From: Ramlibacter sp.
Lineage (GTDB): Bacteria; Pseudomonadota; Gammaproteobacteria; Burkholderiales; Burkholderiaceae_C
Assembly (NCBI GenBank): GCA_019635415.1
Contig: JAHBZN010000005.1
Span: 1 to 64,000, forward strand
Direction of reading: 5' to 3'
Length of the DNA: 64,000 nt
Shown here: one piece after another, positions 17,385-27,645 of the stretch
Numbering within the stretch: position 1 is the first letter of the stretch
Layout: every line of letters starts with the position of its first letter
Translations under genes and position numbers: made by a program
Notes under the pieces: generated by a model
Databases searched by the model: none
Seen by the model: the letters and a program-made list of their open reading frames with translations, nothing else
What the model was told of the DNA's origin: nothing

Positions 17385-19151
17385 ATGACCTTCAGCATCC
17401 ATGGCCTGGCCGTGGCCCGGGGCATCGCCATCGGGCGTGCCGTCCTGATCGCGTCCAGCCGCGTGGACGTTGCGCACTACTTCATCGAGGCGCCGCAGGT
17501 CGAGACCGAAATCGCCCGGGTGCGCGCGGGACGCAATGCCGTGGTGGACGAAATCCGCCGGCTGCAGCAGAGCATTGCCACCATGGGACCCAAGGAGACC
17601 CCGCACGAGCTGGCGGCGCTGCTGGATGTGCACCTCATGTTGCTGCAGGACGAAGAGCTCATCAGCGGCGTCAAGCACTGGATCACCGAACGCCTGTACA
17701 ACGCCGAGTGGGCCCTCACGACGCAGCTGGAGGTGATTGCCCGGCAGTTCGACGAGATGGAGGACGAGTACCTGCGCGAGCGCAAGGCCGACCTCGAACA
17801 GGTGGTCGAACGCATCCTGCGCTACATGAAGGGCGTGGCCTCGCCCGTGGCGCCGCCCAGCAGCCCGCGCCGCAAGACTCAGCAGGACCTGCTGCTCGAC
17901 GACACCATGGATGTGCCGCTGGTGCTGGTGGCGCATGATCTGTCGCCGGCCGACATGATGCAGTTCAAGCAGAGCGTGTTTGCCGGCTTCGTCACCGACG
18001 TGGGCGGCAAGACATCGCACACCGCCATCGTGGCGCGCAGCATGGACATTCCGGCCGTGGTGGGCGCGCGCGGTGCCAGCCAGCTGGTCCGCCAGGACGA
18101 CTGGATCATCATTGACGGCGACGCCGGGGTGGTGATCGTGGACCCTTCGGCCATCATCCTGGCCGAGTACGGATTCAAGCAGCGCCAGGGTGAGCTGGAG
18201 CGTACCCGGCTATCGCGCCTTCGCCATACGCCCGCCGTCACGCTGGACGGCCAGAAGATCGAGTTGCTGGCCAACATCGAGCTGCCTGGCGATGCGCCCG
18301 CCGCCGTGAATGCCGGGGCGGTTGGCGTGGGCCTGTTCCGCAGTGAATTCCTCTTCATGGGCCGCCAGGGCGACCTGCCCGACGAGGAAGAGCAGTACCA
18401 GGCCTACAAGCTGGCGGTGGAGGGCATGCAGGGCCTGCCCGTGACCATCCGCACGGTGGACGTCGGGGCCGACAAGCCGTTGCACGCCGGCGAGCGCGAC
18501 GCGGCGCACCTGAATCCGGCGCTGGGCCTGCGCGCGATCCGCTGGAGCCTTGCCGATCCGGCGATGTTTCTCAACCAGTTGCGAGCCATCCTTCGCGCAG
18601 CGGCACATGGGCAGATCAACCTGCTGATCCCGATGCTGGCCCATGCCAGCGAGATCCGCCACACCATGGCGCTGATCGACCGGGCGCGGGCCGAACTCGA
18701 CAACCAGGGCGTGGCCTACGGGGCGGTCAAGCTGGGCGCCATGATCGAGATCCCGGCGGCGGCCCTGACGCTGCGGATCTTCCTCAAGTACTTCGACTTC
18801 CTGTCCATTGGCACCAACGACCTGATCCAGTACACCCTGGCGATCGACCGCGCGGACGAGTCCGTTGCCCATCTGTACGACCCCTGCCACCCCGCGGTGC
18901 TGAGGCTGGTGGCCGAGACCATTGCCGAGTGCAATCGCCAGGGCAAGAGTGTGAGTGTCTGCGGCGAAATGGCGGGCGACGTCGCGCTGACGCGGCTGCT
19001 GCTGGGCCTGGGCCTGCGCAGCTTCTCCATGCATCCGGCGCAGATCCTCGCGGTCAAGCAGGAGGTGCTGCGGGCCGACACCTCGCGACTGGCGACCTGG
19101 GCCGCCGAGGTGCTTCAGGCCGAAGACCCGGGCAAGCTGCTGGCGGCCTGA
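17385..19151 (+). CDS. ptsI: PTS Enzyme I (phosphoenolpyruvate-protein phosphotransferase)
   Basis: Autophosphorylates with PEP and passes phosphate to HPr. The 588 residues contain the N-terminal HPr-binding domain, the swivelling domain with the active-site His212 in GGKTSHTAIVARS, and the C-terminal PEP-binding barrel with LFRSEFLFM (near 325), FLSIGTNDLIQY and the SVCGEMAGD segment with the expected catalytic Cys. It completes an EIIA-HPr-EI phosphorelay. Immediately after the stop lies a copy of the 70-bp dispersed element. Confidence 0.96.
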   Translation: MTFSIHGLAVARGIAIGRAVLIASSRVDVAHYFIEAPQVETEIARVRAGRNAVVDEIRRLQQSIATMGPKETPHELAALLDVHLMLLQDEELISGVKHWITERLYNAEWALTTQLEVIARQFDEMEDEYLRERKADLEQVVERILRYMKGVASPVAPPSSPRRKTQQDLLLDDTMDVPLVLVAHDLSPADMMQFKQSVFAGFVTDVGGKTSHTAIVARSMDIPAVVGARGASQLVRQDDWIIIDGDAGVVIVDPSAIILAEYGFKQRQGELERTRLSRLRHTPAVTLDGQKIELLANIELPGDAPAAVNAGAVGVGLFRSEFLFMGRQGDLPDEEEQYQAYKLAVEGMQGLPVTIRTVDVGADKPLHAGERDAAHLNPALGLRAIRWSLADPAMFLNQLRAILRAAAHGQINLLIPMLAHASEIRHTMALIDRARAELDNQGVAYGAVKLGAMIEIPAAALTLRIFLKYFDFLSIGTNDLIQYTLAIDRADESVAHLYDPCHPAVLRLVAETIAECNRQGKSVSVCGEMAGDVALTRLLLGLGLRSFSMHPAQILAVKQEVLRADTSRLATWAAEVLQAEDPGKLLAA

Positions 19152-19156
19152 CACGG

Positions 19157-19226
19157 CCCCACGCCGGCCACTTCGTGTGCTGCGCTGACCTCTGTGGGAG
19201 CGTCAACCGCCTTGGGGCGGCCCGGC
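19157..19226 (-). repeat. 70-bp dispersed element, copy 1
   Basis: Read on the minus strand it starts GCCGGGCCGCCCCAAGGCG, has a 20-base variable centre, then CAGCGCAGCACACGAAGTGG and ends GCGTGGGG. The same ends flank a different centre at 44929-44997. It fills most of the gap between the convergent ptsI and sdaA genes. Confidence 0.75.
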
Positions 19227-19239
19227 GGCGTCTGAGCCG

Positions 19240-20616
<1,377 letters not shown>

Positions 20617-20720
20617 GGTGGCCCGGTCAGTGAACGGCCAGTGTGCCACCGCGCCGCCGGGGCGCGGCCGTGCATTAGTGATCGGAATGTGCGATTCATC
20701 CGGGCGGACCGCCCGATGGC

Positions 20721-21638
20721 TCAGTCCGCGCCGGTTTCGAGTCCCGCGATGATGCGCGAGCAGGACTCGCACATCGCCGCAAAGGCCGCGGCCGTGGGCG
20801 TGAGGGGCGGATCCGTGCGGCGCACCAGGCAGTTGTCATAGCGGTGGGCCCGCTCCCGGATGCGGATGGGGTGCAACTGCGAACCCAGCAGGCCGCGTTG
20901 CACGATCACCGCTGGCACGAGAGCCAGCCAATCGGTGCTGCCAATCAGCGCGGCCAGTTCGGTAAAGGATTCGCAGGTTGCCGCCACGCTCGGTGGCGCC
21001 AGCCCGTGCTCGGCAAACAGCCTCAGCACGGTGCCGCCGGGCCCGCCCGCGGCGCCCATCGCCACCCATTCATGCCCGGCCAGCTCGCGCAGGCCGCGGG
21101 CGCCCGCCATGGGGTGACCCTGCCGCGCGACCACTGTCAGGTCGGTCTTGAACAACACACGGCTGGTCAGTCCCGGTCCGGCGCCTTCGTCGGGCACCGA
21201 GGTGATGGCCAGATCGATCAGGCCCTGCTGCAGGGCCGGCAGCAGGCGCTCGTAGAGCCCGCTCATGAGCCGCAGCTTGACAGCCGGGTAGCGCGCGTGG
21301 AAGTCCGGCACCACCTGCGGCAGCACCAGTGCGGTGGTGGTGGGCCCCACGCCCACGTGCAGGGTGCCGCCAGCGGCCCCGTTGGCGCTGGCCGCTTCAT
21401 CCGTGGCGCGTTGCACCTCGCGCTGGATCAACTGAGCACGGGCGTGCAGGCGGCGCCCTTCCTCGGTCAGCACCACGCCCTGGGCCGAGCGCTGCAGCAG
21501 CGAGACGCCCAGCCCGGTCTCCAGTGCCTGCAGGCTGTGGGTCAGTCCGGCCTGTGACACATCGAGCTGGCGCGCTGCGCGACGGAAACTGCCCCATTCG
21601 ACCACGGTCAGGAAAGCGCGCAGCTGTTGCAGGGTCAT
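20721..21638 (-). CDS. LysR-type regulator, divergent from the reductive dehalogenase
   Basis: A 305-residue LysR-family regulator. The N-terminal winged helix-turn-helix is clear (TLQQLRAFLTVVEWGSFRRAA, then LDVSQAGLTHSLQALE), followed by an effector-binding domain with LHVGVGPTT and the late GSTDWLALVPAVIV segment. The ATG at 21638 is the conserved family start; the open frame upstream would run through the operator region. It is divergent from the 1070-residue dehalogenase, 87 bases between starts, and an ATGAT-N11-ATCAT inverted repeat sits right in that gap. By analogy it should control the dehalogenase and itself in response to a small aromatic or halogenated effector (inference). Confidence 0.92.
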   Translation of the reverse strand: MTLQQLRAFLTVVEWGSFRRAARQLDVSQAGLTHSLQALETGLGVSLLQRSAQGVVLTEEGRRLHARAQLIQREVQRATDEAASANGAAGGTLHVGVGPTTTALVLPQVVPDFHARYPAVKLRLMSGLYERLLPALQQGLIDLAITSVPDEGAGPGLTSRVLFKTDLTVVARQGHPMAGARGLRELAGHEWVAMGAAGGPGGTVLRLFAEHGLAPPSVAATCESFTELAALIGSTDWLALVPAVIVQRGLLGSQLHPIRIRERAHRYDNCLVRRTDPPLTPTAAAFAAMCESCSRIIAGLETGAD

Positions 21639-21652
21639 GGGGCAAACGAAGG

Positions 21653-21673
21653 ATGATTCACAAAATCGATCAT
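21653..21673. promoter_or_regulatory. putative LysR operator (T-N11-A)
   Basis: ATGAT (21653-21657), 11 bases, ATCAT (21669-21673) is a perfect inverted repeat with the T-N11-A geometry of LysR regulators. It lies between the divergent regulator and dehalogenase. A second ATGATC at 21696-21701 is in inverted orientation to the GATCAT at 21668-21673 and could be the activation half-site nearer the dehalogenase. Confidence 0.6.
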
Positions 21674-21725
21674 GATAAGGTTTGATTCGCTTCCTATGAT
21701 CGCTTGTGCGGCCTAAGCTGCCGTC

Positions 21726-24700
21726 ATGCGCTTCTTTTCCTACCGTGACCGCCCCGTCCACCTTGGCCCCTACCCGCTGGAGCGGCTGACCCGGCAGCCG
21801 GGCCCGATCGACCTGTCGGGCCTAGCGGGCATGCAGGCCCTGTCGTTTGACGACCCCGACCCCCAGTCGCTCACGCACGCCATGGCCCGCTACATGGCAA
21901 TGTTCGACCTCGTGCGTGATGGCAGCGTCAACCCCGCGCAGGGAGAGGTGCCCCCGGACCCCGTCCAGCGCGCGGAGCATCTCAAGGCGGCCGGCTACTA
22001 CTTCGACGCTTCCATGATGGGGGCCTGCACGCTGCCGCGCGAGGCGCTGCTGGCCGAACCGATCCGCAATGCCGCGGTGCCGGCCCTGGGCGCGGAGCTG
22101 GAGCGCAACCAGCCGACCAGCTTCGCGGCGGGCATGGACATGATCCTGGCCGACGTGCTGGAGTCGGCGCGCAAGCAGCATGGACCGATCCGTCATCACA
22201 CGCACGCGCTGCTGGTGCTGGTGGAGTTCCCGCGCGACCCGCGCCCGGGCGAGCCGGGCTGCGACTGGATCGCCGGCACCCAGGCGCAGCGTGCGGCGCT
22301 GCTTGCCGCACAGACCGCGGTGCTGCTGTCCACCTACCTGCGCATGCTCGGCCACGAGGCGCGCGCCCACAGCGCCACCTGCAGTGAGGTCGATCTGGGC
22401 CGGCTGGCCGTGCACGGCGGCCTGGCCCATGCGGGCGGCAGCAACCCCTACGCAGGCACGCGCTACGGCCTGGCCGCCGTGACCACGACGTTCGAGATCG
22501 CACCGGATCGGCCGCTGGCCCCGGCCCAAGCCCAGCGGCGCGGGCAGTCCCATGGGCCGGCCTGGTGGCTGGGCAAGGGAACGCTCAAGAGCGCGCTCAA
22601 CCGCGAGGCTTATGCCGGGCGCGACTTTCGCCTGGGCGCGTATCCGTTCGAGAAGCTCCGGCGCCGCGAGCAGCCCACCACCTTCATTGACCATGCGCGG
22701 GTGCCGCGCTTTCCCAAGCGGGCCGATTTCTTTGCCCGCTCCCTGTTCGGTGATCTGGGCAAGCCGGTGCAGGACGATGCCCGCAACGCGCACTATGTGA
22801 TGAAGAGCCCGATCGGGGCCTGCGCGCGGCGCGCGCTCGGGGCCTTGCTGCTGCTGCAGTTTGGCGAGGCCCGCGGGCCGGTGGCGGCCGGCACCGCCGA
22901 CCCGCGCCGCAACGCCGACAACCTCAAGGCCACGGCGTACTACCTGGGGGTGGACGCCGTGGGCCTGTGCGCCGTGCCCGAGTGGGCCTACTACTCGCAT
23001 GACGCGGGCGGCAACCCGATGGCCGCCTACCATGCCAACGCCGTCAACCTGCTGATCGACCAGGGCCACGAGACCATGGAAGGCGCCAGCGGCGACGACT
23101 GGATCTCGGTGGCCCAGAGCATGCGCGCCTACCTGCGCTTTTCACTCATGGGCGGCGTGGTCGCCGAGCAGGTGCGCCGGCTGGGCTACTCGGCGCGCGT
23201 GCACTCGGTGCTGGACGGCGACGTGCTGCAACCCCCCTTGCTGCTGCTGTCGGGCCTGGGGGAGGTCAGCCGCATCGGCGAGGTGATTCTCAACCCCTAC
23301 CTGGGCCCGCGCCTGAAAAGCGGCACCACCACCGACATGCCCATGGCGGCGGACCAGCCGATCGATTTCGGCCTGCAGACCTTCTGCGAGAGCTGCAACA
23401 AGTGCGCGCGCGAATGCCCGTCCGGTGCCATCACGGCCGGCCCCAAGCTCATGTACAACGGCTACGAGATCTGGAAGAGCGACGCCGAAAAATGCGCGCG
23501 CTACCGCATCACCAATGCCGCCGGGGGCATGTGCGGGCGCTGCATGAAGACCTGCCCCTGGAACCTGGAGGGCCTGTTCGCCGAAAGCGGCTTCCGCTGG
23601 CTCGCCATGAACGTGCCCGCGAGCGCGCGCCTGCTGGCCGGGCTGGACGACCGCCTGGACCGCGGCAGCATCAACCCGGTCAAGACCTGGTGGTGGGACA
23701 TCGAACTGGATCGCGGCAGCGGCCGCTATGTGCAGGCCCGCCAGACGCACCGGCGTGGCCTGCAGAAGGACCTGCAACTGCGCTACGAGGACCAGACCCT
23801 GGCCGTCTACCCCGCCGACAGGATGCCGCCGCCGTACCCGGTGACCTTCCCGGTCAACCGCGAGGAGGGCATTGAGCGCTACCGGTCGCTGCTCACGCCG
23901 GCGCAGTACCGGTCGCGGCTGGCGTCAGGCGAGACCGAAGGCCTGGCACCGCCCACGCGGCCCCTGCAGGGTGAGCCGCCGGTGTTCCCGGTGCTGCTGA
24001 AGCGGCGCGAAGAGATGGCCGTGGACGTGGCACGCTATGAATTCGCCGCGCTGGACGGCGCCGATCTGCCGCCGTTCGAGCCCGGGGCGCACATTGACGT
24101 GGTGATCGCGCCGGAGTACCAGCGGTCCTACAGCCTTGCAGGTGACCCGGCCGACCGAAGCCGGTATGTGCTGGGCGTGCTGCGCGAGCCGGCCGGGCGG
24201 GGCGGCTCGGCGCTGATGCACCGGGCTTTCCGCGAGGGCCGGCGCGTCTTCATCTCCCGGCCGGCCAATCATTTTCCGCTGGTGGAGCAGGCCCGCTTCT
24301 CGTTGCTGTTCGCCGGCGGCATTGGCGTCACGCCCATGCTGACGATGGCCCACCGCCTGCACGCGCTGGGTCGCCCCTTCGCGCTGCACTACAGCGCGGC
24401 CAGCCGGCGCAGCGCGGGCTTCCTGGCCGAACTGGCCGCGGCGCCCTGGAAGGACCGGGTCAGCCTGCACCTCAAGGACGAGGGCCTGCGCGCCGACCTG
24501 CCGGCCCTGATGCCGCCGCATGAGCCGGGCTTCCATGTCTACACCTGCGGCGCGCCGCGTTTCATGGACGGCGTGTTCGAGGCTGCCGTCGCGCGCGGCT
24601 GGCCCGAGGACGCGATGCACCGCGAGTACTTCAGCGTGCCCGAAGCGGCCAGCTGGCAGAACCATCCCTTCACGCTGCGCCTGGCGCGCCTGGGACGCAG

Positions 24701-24938
24701 CTTCGAGGTGCCGGCCGACCGCAGCGCCACGGACGTGCTCGCCGATGCCGGCCTGGCCGTGGACACCAAGTGCAGCGACGGGCTGTGCGGGGTCTGCGCC
24801 ACCGCCTACGACGCCGCGGCGTCCGGCGAGATCGAGCACCGCGACTTCGTGCTCAGCGCCCGTGAACGCGGCCAGCGCGTGATCCTGTGCTGCTCGCGCC
24901 CCAGGGCGCCTGGCGCCGAACTGGTGGTGGACCTCTGA
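21726..24938 (+). CDS. self-sufficient reductive dehalogenase fused to phthalate-dioxygenase-reductase module (BhbA-like)
   Basis: A 1070-residue predicted cobalamin-dependent reductive dehalogenase carrying its own NAD(P)H electron input. Residues 1-260 and 295-550 look like a duplicated cobalamin-binding core (LGPYPLERL against LGAYPFEKL; LKAAGYYFD against LKATAYYLG). Two [4Fe-4S] sites follow: Cys554, 557, 560, 564 and Cys590, 603, 606, 610. Tyr469 and Lys531 (NPYLGPRLK) are 62 residues apart, the spacing of catalytic Tyr426/Lys488 in Nitratireductor NpRdhA; Arg592 or Arg594 could match Arg552. From about 755 comes a reductase: RSYSL flavin motif at 800-804, LLFAGGIGVTPML nucleotide-binding segment, and a plant-type [2Fe-2S] site (Cys1016, 1021, 1024, and 1055 or 1056). 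The same architecture is known in BhbA of Comamonas sp. 7D-2. No Tat signal is visible, so it should be cytosolic and non-respiratory. Substrate unknown. Confidence 0.88.
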   Translation: MRFFSYRDRPVHLGPYPLERLTRQPGPIDLSGLAGMQALSFDDPDPQSLTHAMARYMAMFDLVRDGSVNPAQGEVPPDPVQRAEHLKAAGYYFDASMMGACTLPREALLAEPIRNAAVPALGAELERNQPTSFAAGMDMILADVLESARKQHGPIRHHTHALLVLVEFPRDPRPGEPGCDWIAGTQAQRAALLAAQTAVLLSTYLRMLGHEARAHSATCSEVDLGRLAVHGGLAHAGGSNPYAGTRYGLAAVTTTFEIAPDRPLAPAQAQRRGQSHGPAWWLGKGTLKSALNREAYAGRDFRLGAYPFEKLRRREQPTTFIDHARVPRFPKRADFFARSLFGDLGKPVQDDARNAHYVMKSPIGACARRALGALLLLQFGEARGPVAAGTADPRRNADNLKATAYYLGVDAVGLCAVPEWAYYSHDAGGNPMAAYHANAVNLLIDQGHETMEGASGDDWISVAQSMRAYLRFSLMGGVVAEQVRRLGYSARVHSVLDGDVLQPPLLLLSGLGEVSRIGEVILNPYLGPRLKSGTTTDMPMAADQPIDFGLQTFCESCNKCARECPSGAITAGPKLMYNGYEIWKSDAEKCARYRITNAAGGMCGRCMKTCPWNLEGLFAESGFRWLAMNVPASARLLAGLDDRLDRGSINPVKTWWWDIELDRGSGRYVQARQTHRRGLQKDLQLRYEDQTLAVYPADRMPPPYPVTFPVNREEGIERYRSLLTPAQYRSRLASGETEGLAPPTRPLQGEPPVFPVLLKRREEMAVDVARYEFAALDGADLPPFEPGAHIDVVIAPEYQRSYSLAGDPADRSRYVLGVLREPAGRGGSALMHRAFREGRRVFISRPANHFPLVEQARFSLLFAGGIGVTPMLTMAHRLHALGRPFALHYSAASRRSAGFLAELAAAPWKDRVSLHLKDEGLRADLPALMPPHEPGFHVYTCGAPRFMDGVFEAAVARGWPEDAMHREYFSVPEAASWQNHPFTLRLARLGRSFEVPADRSATDVLADAGLAVDTKCSDGLCGVCATAYDAAASGEIEHRDFVLSARERGQRVILCCSRPRAPGAELVVDL

Positions 24939-24944
24939 GGCCGG

Positions 24945-25802
24945 TCAATCCGCGCGGCTGCGGGTGCCGAGCAGCGCCGCGCCGATGATGAGGGCCGCCG
25001 CCAGACCAATGCTCCAGCTTGGCGCGCGGCCACTGACCCCCATCAGCAGCAGGGTGGAGAGCAGCGGCGTGAGGTAGCTCAGGATGCCGATGTGGCGCGC
25101 ATCGCCCAGCTTGAGCGCGCGGTCCCAGAGGTAGAACGCCGCGCCGAGCGGTCCCAGGCCCATGACGCCGAGCAGGAGCCAGTCACGCGCCGCAAGCGTG
25201 ACGGCGGGCTCGAGCAGGGCATGGCAGAGCAGCGACAACAGCCCCGAGATCAGTCCGAACAGGCCCACGGCGGCGGTGGGAAACGCCGCCACGCGGCGCG
25301 TCATCAGCGAGTAGCTGGCCCAGATGAAGGCCGAGCCCAGCGCCAGCAGGTAGCCCCAGGACCAGCCGCCCCCGCTGTCGCCCTGCCGGGCACCCAGGAT
25401 CGCCACCGCCGCACCAGCAAAGCCGAGCAGCGCCGCGGCCACGTGCACCCAGCGCAAGCGCAGGCCCGGCAGGAACAGCGGCGCCAGCACCACGATGAAC
25501 AGCGGCCACAGGTAGTTGACCAGATTGGCCTCCACCGGCGGCGCGATGCGCAGGGCCATGAACAGCAGGAAGTGAAAGCCGAACAGTCCGTACACGCCGA
25601 CCGCCAGCGTCCCGGGCGCGATGGCCCACAGCCGGGGCGCGCGCGCGACCAGCGGCCACGAAGGCAGGCTGCCGATCAGCAGCGCCAGCCCGGTGAGCAG
25701 GAAAGGGGGCACGTGGCGAAGCGACACCCCCAGTGATGCGAGGATGGCCCACAGCAGGATGGCGCCCAGGGCATGGAGGTTCGCGCGGGTGGAGTCGGAC
25801 AT
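24945..25802 (-). CDS. EamA/DMT-family transporter
   Basis: A 285-residue, ten-helix drug/metabolite-type exporter with two EamA repeats (first about 10-135, second about 150-280), each ending in the usual positively charged turn. FGFHFLLFMALRIAPPVEANLV is typical of the first repeat. I use the ATG at 25802; a GTG at 25811 is also in frame. It is convergent with the dehalogenase (six bases apart) and lies downstream of the AraC-type gene on the same strand, so that regulator may control it. Substrate unknown. Confidence 0.88.
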   Translation of the reverse strand: MSDSTRANLHALGAILLWAILASLGVSLRHVPPFLLTGLALLIGSLPSWPLVARAPRLWAIAPGTLAVGVYGLFGFHFLLFMALRIAPPVEANLVNYLWPLFIVVLAPLFLPGLRLRWVHVAAALLGFAGAAVAILGARQGDSGGGWSWGYLLALGSAFIWASYSLMTRRVAAFPTAAVGLFGLISGLLSLLCHALLEPAVTLAARDWLLLGVMGLGPLGAAFYLWDRALKLGDARHIGILSYLTPLLSTLLLMGVSGRAPSWSIGLAAALIIGAALLGTRSRAD

Positions 25803-25888
25803 GGCTCGCACTGTAAGGCCCCGGATCGTCGCGCAACGCCGGTCGGTCGTCGCGCAATGCCTGTGATTCCGGTTTCAGGGGCAGAAGT

Positions 25889-25936
25889 GGCTGTAGCCCA
25901 GGAGGGCTAGTCCTGGCGTGCTATGAAAACTGGAGC
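25889..25936 (-). repeat. 48-bp dispersed element, copy C
   Basis: On the minus strand: GCTCCAGTTTTCATAGC, 20 bases, GGGCTACAGCC (perfect terminal motif). It occupies the gap between the AraC-type gene (ending at 25947) and the EamA gene on the same strand, so it would be transcribed if the two are co-transcribed. Confidence 0.85.
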
Positions 25937-25946
25937 AAAAGAGGCG

Positions 25947-26624
25947 TCATGCGCGATCGCGCCGCCGCAGCGCAGCCGTCAGCGCCGAAGGCGAGCGGTA
26001 GCCCGTGCGCTGCGCCACGTCGGCCACGCCGAGGCCGGACCGGCGCAACTGTTGCGCCTGGTCCAGGCGCAGGCCACGCAGCCACTGCATGGGGCTCAGG
26101 CCCTGGGCCTCCTGGCAGCGCTGTGCAAACTGGCTGGGGCTGAGCAGCGCTCGCTGCGCCAGATCGGCCACGGTCAGCGGCTGGTCCATGTGGGCCGCGG
26201 CCCATTCGGCCAGCCCGGCCCAGTCGATGCGCCGGCGCACGCGCGGCGGCTCGCCCGCCGCAGCCCAGCTCTCCAGGAGCAGCCCTGGGCCGTACCGGGC
26301 GGCCAGCGGCTGGCCGTGGCGCAGGGCCGTGGCAAGGTACCCGGCTAGGGCCCGGGTCTGCTGCGGTTGCGCCGGCGTGCTGGCGCAGTGGGCCCAGGCG
26401 GGGTGGGCCGTGTCCAGCACCAGGCAGTGGGCGCCGTGGGCCGATTCGAAATCATGGCGTTCACCGGGAGGCACCAGCCAGGCATCGCCCGCGCCGATGC
26501 GCTGGCCGCGGCCGGCCACCTCGAGTTCGAGCACGCCTTCCAGGCCCAGCAGAATCTGGAAGTGCTCGTGGCTGTGGCTGCCGTGGGCGCGGTCGTAGCG
26601 GCGCAGGGACAGGTCGCTGTGCAT
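25947..26624 (-). CDS. AraC-family transcriptional regulator
   Basis: A 225-residue regulator with an N-terminal cupin (SHSHEHFQILLGLEGVLELEV, followed by GDAWLVPPGERHDF) and a C-terminal double helix-turn-helix (LTVADLAQRALLSPSQFAQRCQ and GVADVAQRTGYRSPSALTAAL). It is shorter than typical AraC proteins and ends soon after the second recognition helix. The EamA transporter gene is next on the same strand, with repeat copy C between. The cupin suggests sensing of a small ligand, which cannot be named. Confidence 0.9.
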   Translation of the reverse strand: MHSDLSLRRYDRAHGSHSHEHFQILLGLEGVLELEVAGRGQRIGAGDAWLVPPGERHDFESAHGAHCLVLDTAHPAWAHCASTPAQPQQTRALAGYLATALRHGQPLAARYGPGLLLESWAAAGEPPRVRRRIDWAGLAEWAAAHMDQPLTVADLAQRALLSPSQFAQRCQEAQGLSPMQWLRGLRLDQAQQLRRSGLGVADVAQRTGYRSPSALTAALRRRDRA

Positions 26625-26650
26625 GACCGGAAGACCGGGCCGGGGCGGGC

Positions 26651-27637
26651 TCAGGCGCCGTTCAGGACGCCGTGCGCCTGTTCGTCGGCGTGGTAGCTGG
26701 ACCGCACCATGGCGCCCACGGCCGCGTGGGTGAAGCCCATCTTGTAGGCCTCGGCTTCGAACATCTTGAAGGTGTCGGGGTGCACGTAGCGGCGCACCGG
26801 CAGGTGGCTCAGCGTGGGGGCGAGGTACTGGCCGATGGTCAGCATGTCGATGTCGTGCGCGCGCATGTCGCGCATGACCTGCAGGATTTCCTCGTCGGTT
26901 TCGCCCAGCCCCACCATCAGCCCGCTCTTGGTGGGCACGTCAGGGAACAGCGCCTTGAACTTCTTCAGCAGGTTCAGGCTGAAGTTGTAGTCCGAGCCGG
27001 GGCGCGCTTCCTTGTACAGCCGCGGAATGGTCTCCAGGTTGTGGTTCATCACATCCGGCGGCGCGGCCTTGAGGATGTCCAGCGCGCGGTCGTCGCGGCC
27101 CCGGAAATCGGGCACCAGCACCTCGATCTGCGTGCCGGGCGAAAGCTCCCGCGTCTTGCGGATGCATTCGACGAAGTGGCCCGCGCCGCCGTCACGCAGG
27201 TCGTCGCGGTCCACGCTGGTGATCACCACGTACTTGAGCTTGAGCCTGGCAATGGTCCGGGCCATGTTCTCGGGCTCGTTCACGTCCAGCGGGTCGGGGC
27301 GGCCGTGGCCCACGTCGCAGAACGGGCAGCGCCGCGTGCACTTGTCACCCATGATCATGAAGGTGGCCGTGCCCTTGCCGAAGCATTCGCCGATGTTGGG
27401 GCACGAGGCTTCCTCGCACACCGTGTGCAGGTTGCTCTCGCGCAGGATCTGCTTGATCTCGTAGAAGCGTGTCGTGGGGCTGCCGGCCTTGACCCGGATC
27501 CACTCGGGCTTCTTGAGCGCCGGGGCCTGCTCCACTTTCACCGGGATGCGCGACAGCTTGGCCGCCGCCTTCTGCTTGGCCAGCGCGTTGTAGGTTTCGG
27601 TGCTCTGCGCTTCGCGCACGACGTCGGATGTGCTCAT
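26651..27637 (-). CDS. lipA: lipoyl synthase
   Basis: A radical-SAM enzyme that inserts two sulfurs into octanoyl groups on lipoyl domains. The 328-residue protein has both cluster motifs: auxiliary Cys74, Cys79, Cys85 ([12 protein letters not shown]) and radical-SAM Cys100, Cys104, Cys107 (CTRRCPFC). It ends near a conserved RSSYHAD segment that supplies the serine ligand of the auxiliary cluster. It follows lipB after eight bases and is the last gene of the dat-DUF493-lipB-lipA cluster. Confidence 0.97.
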   Translation of the reverse strand: MSTSDVVREAQSTETYNALAKQKAAAKLSRIPVKVEQAPALKKPEWIRVKAGSPTTRFYEIKQILRESNLHTVCEEASCPNIGECFGKGTATFMIMGDKCTRRCPFCDVGHGRPDPLDVNEPENMARTIARLKLKYVVITSVDRDDLRDGGAGHFVECIRKTRELSPGTQIEVLVPDFRGRDDRALDILKAAPPDVMNHNLETIPRLYKEARPGSDYNFSLNLLKKFKALFPDVPTKSGLMVGLGETDEEILQVMRDMRAHDIDMLTIGQYLAPTLSHLPVRRYVHPDTFKMFEAEAYKMGFTHAAVGAMVRSSYHADEQAHGVLNGA

Positions 27638-27645
27638 GGATTGGC

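Noticed and set aside
20701-20715. Palindrome CGGGCGG-A-CCGCCCG next to the lysR stop as a terminator
   Set aside because: No T run follows on either strand and the loop would be very small, so it is not called.
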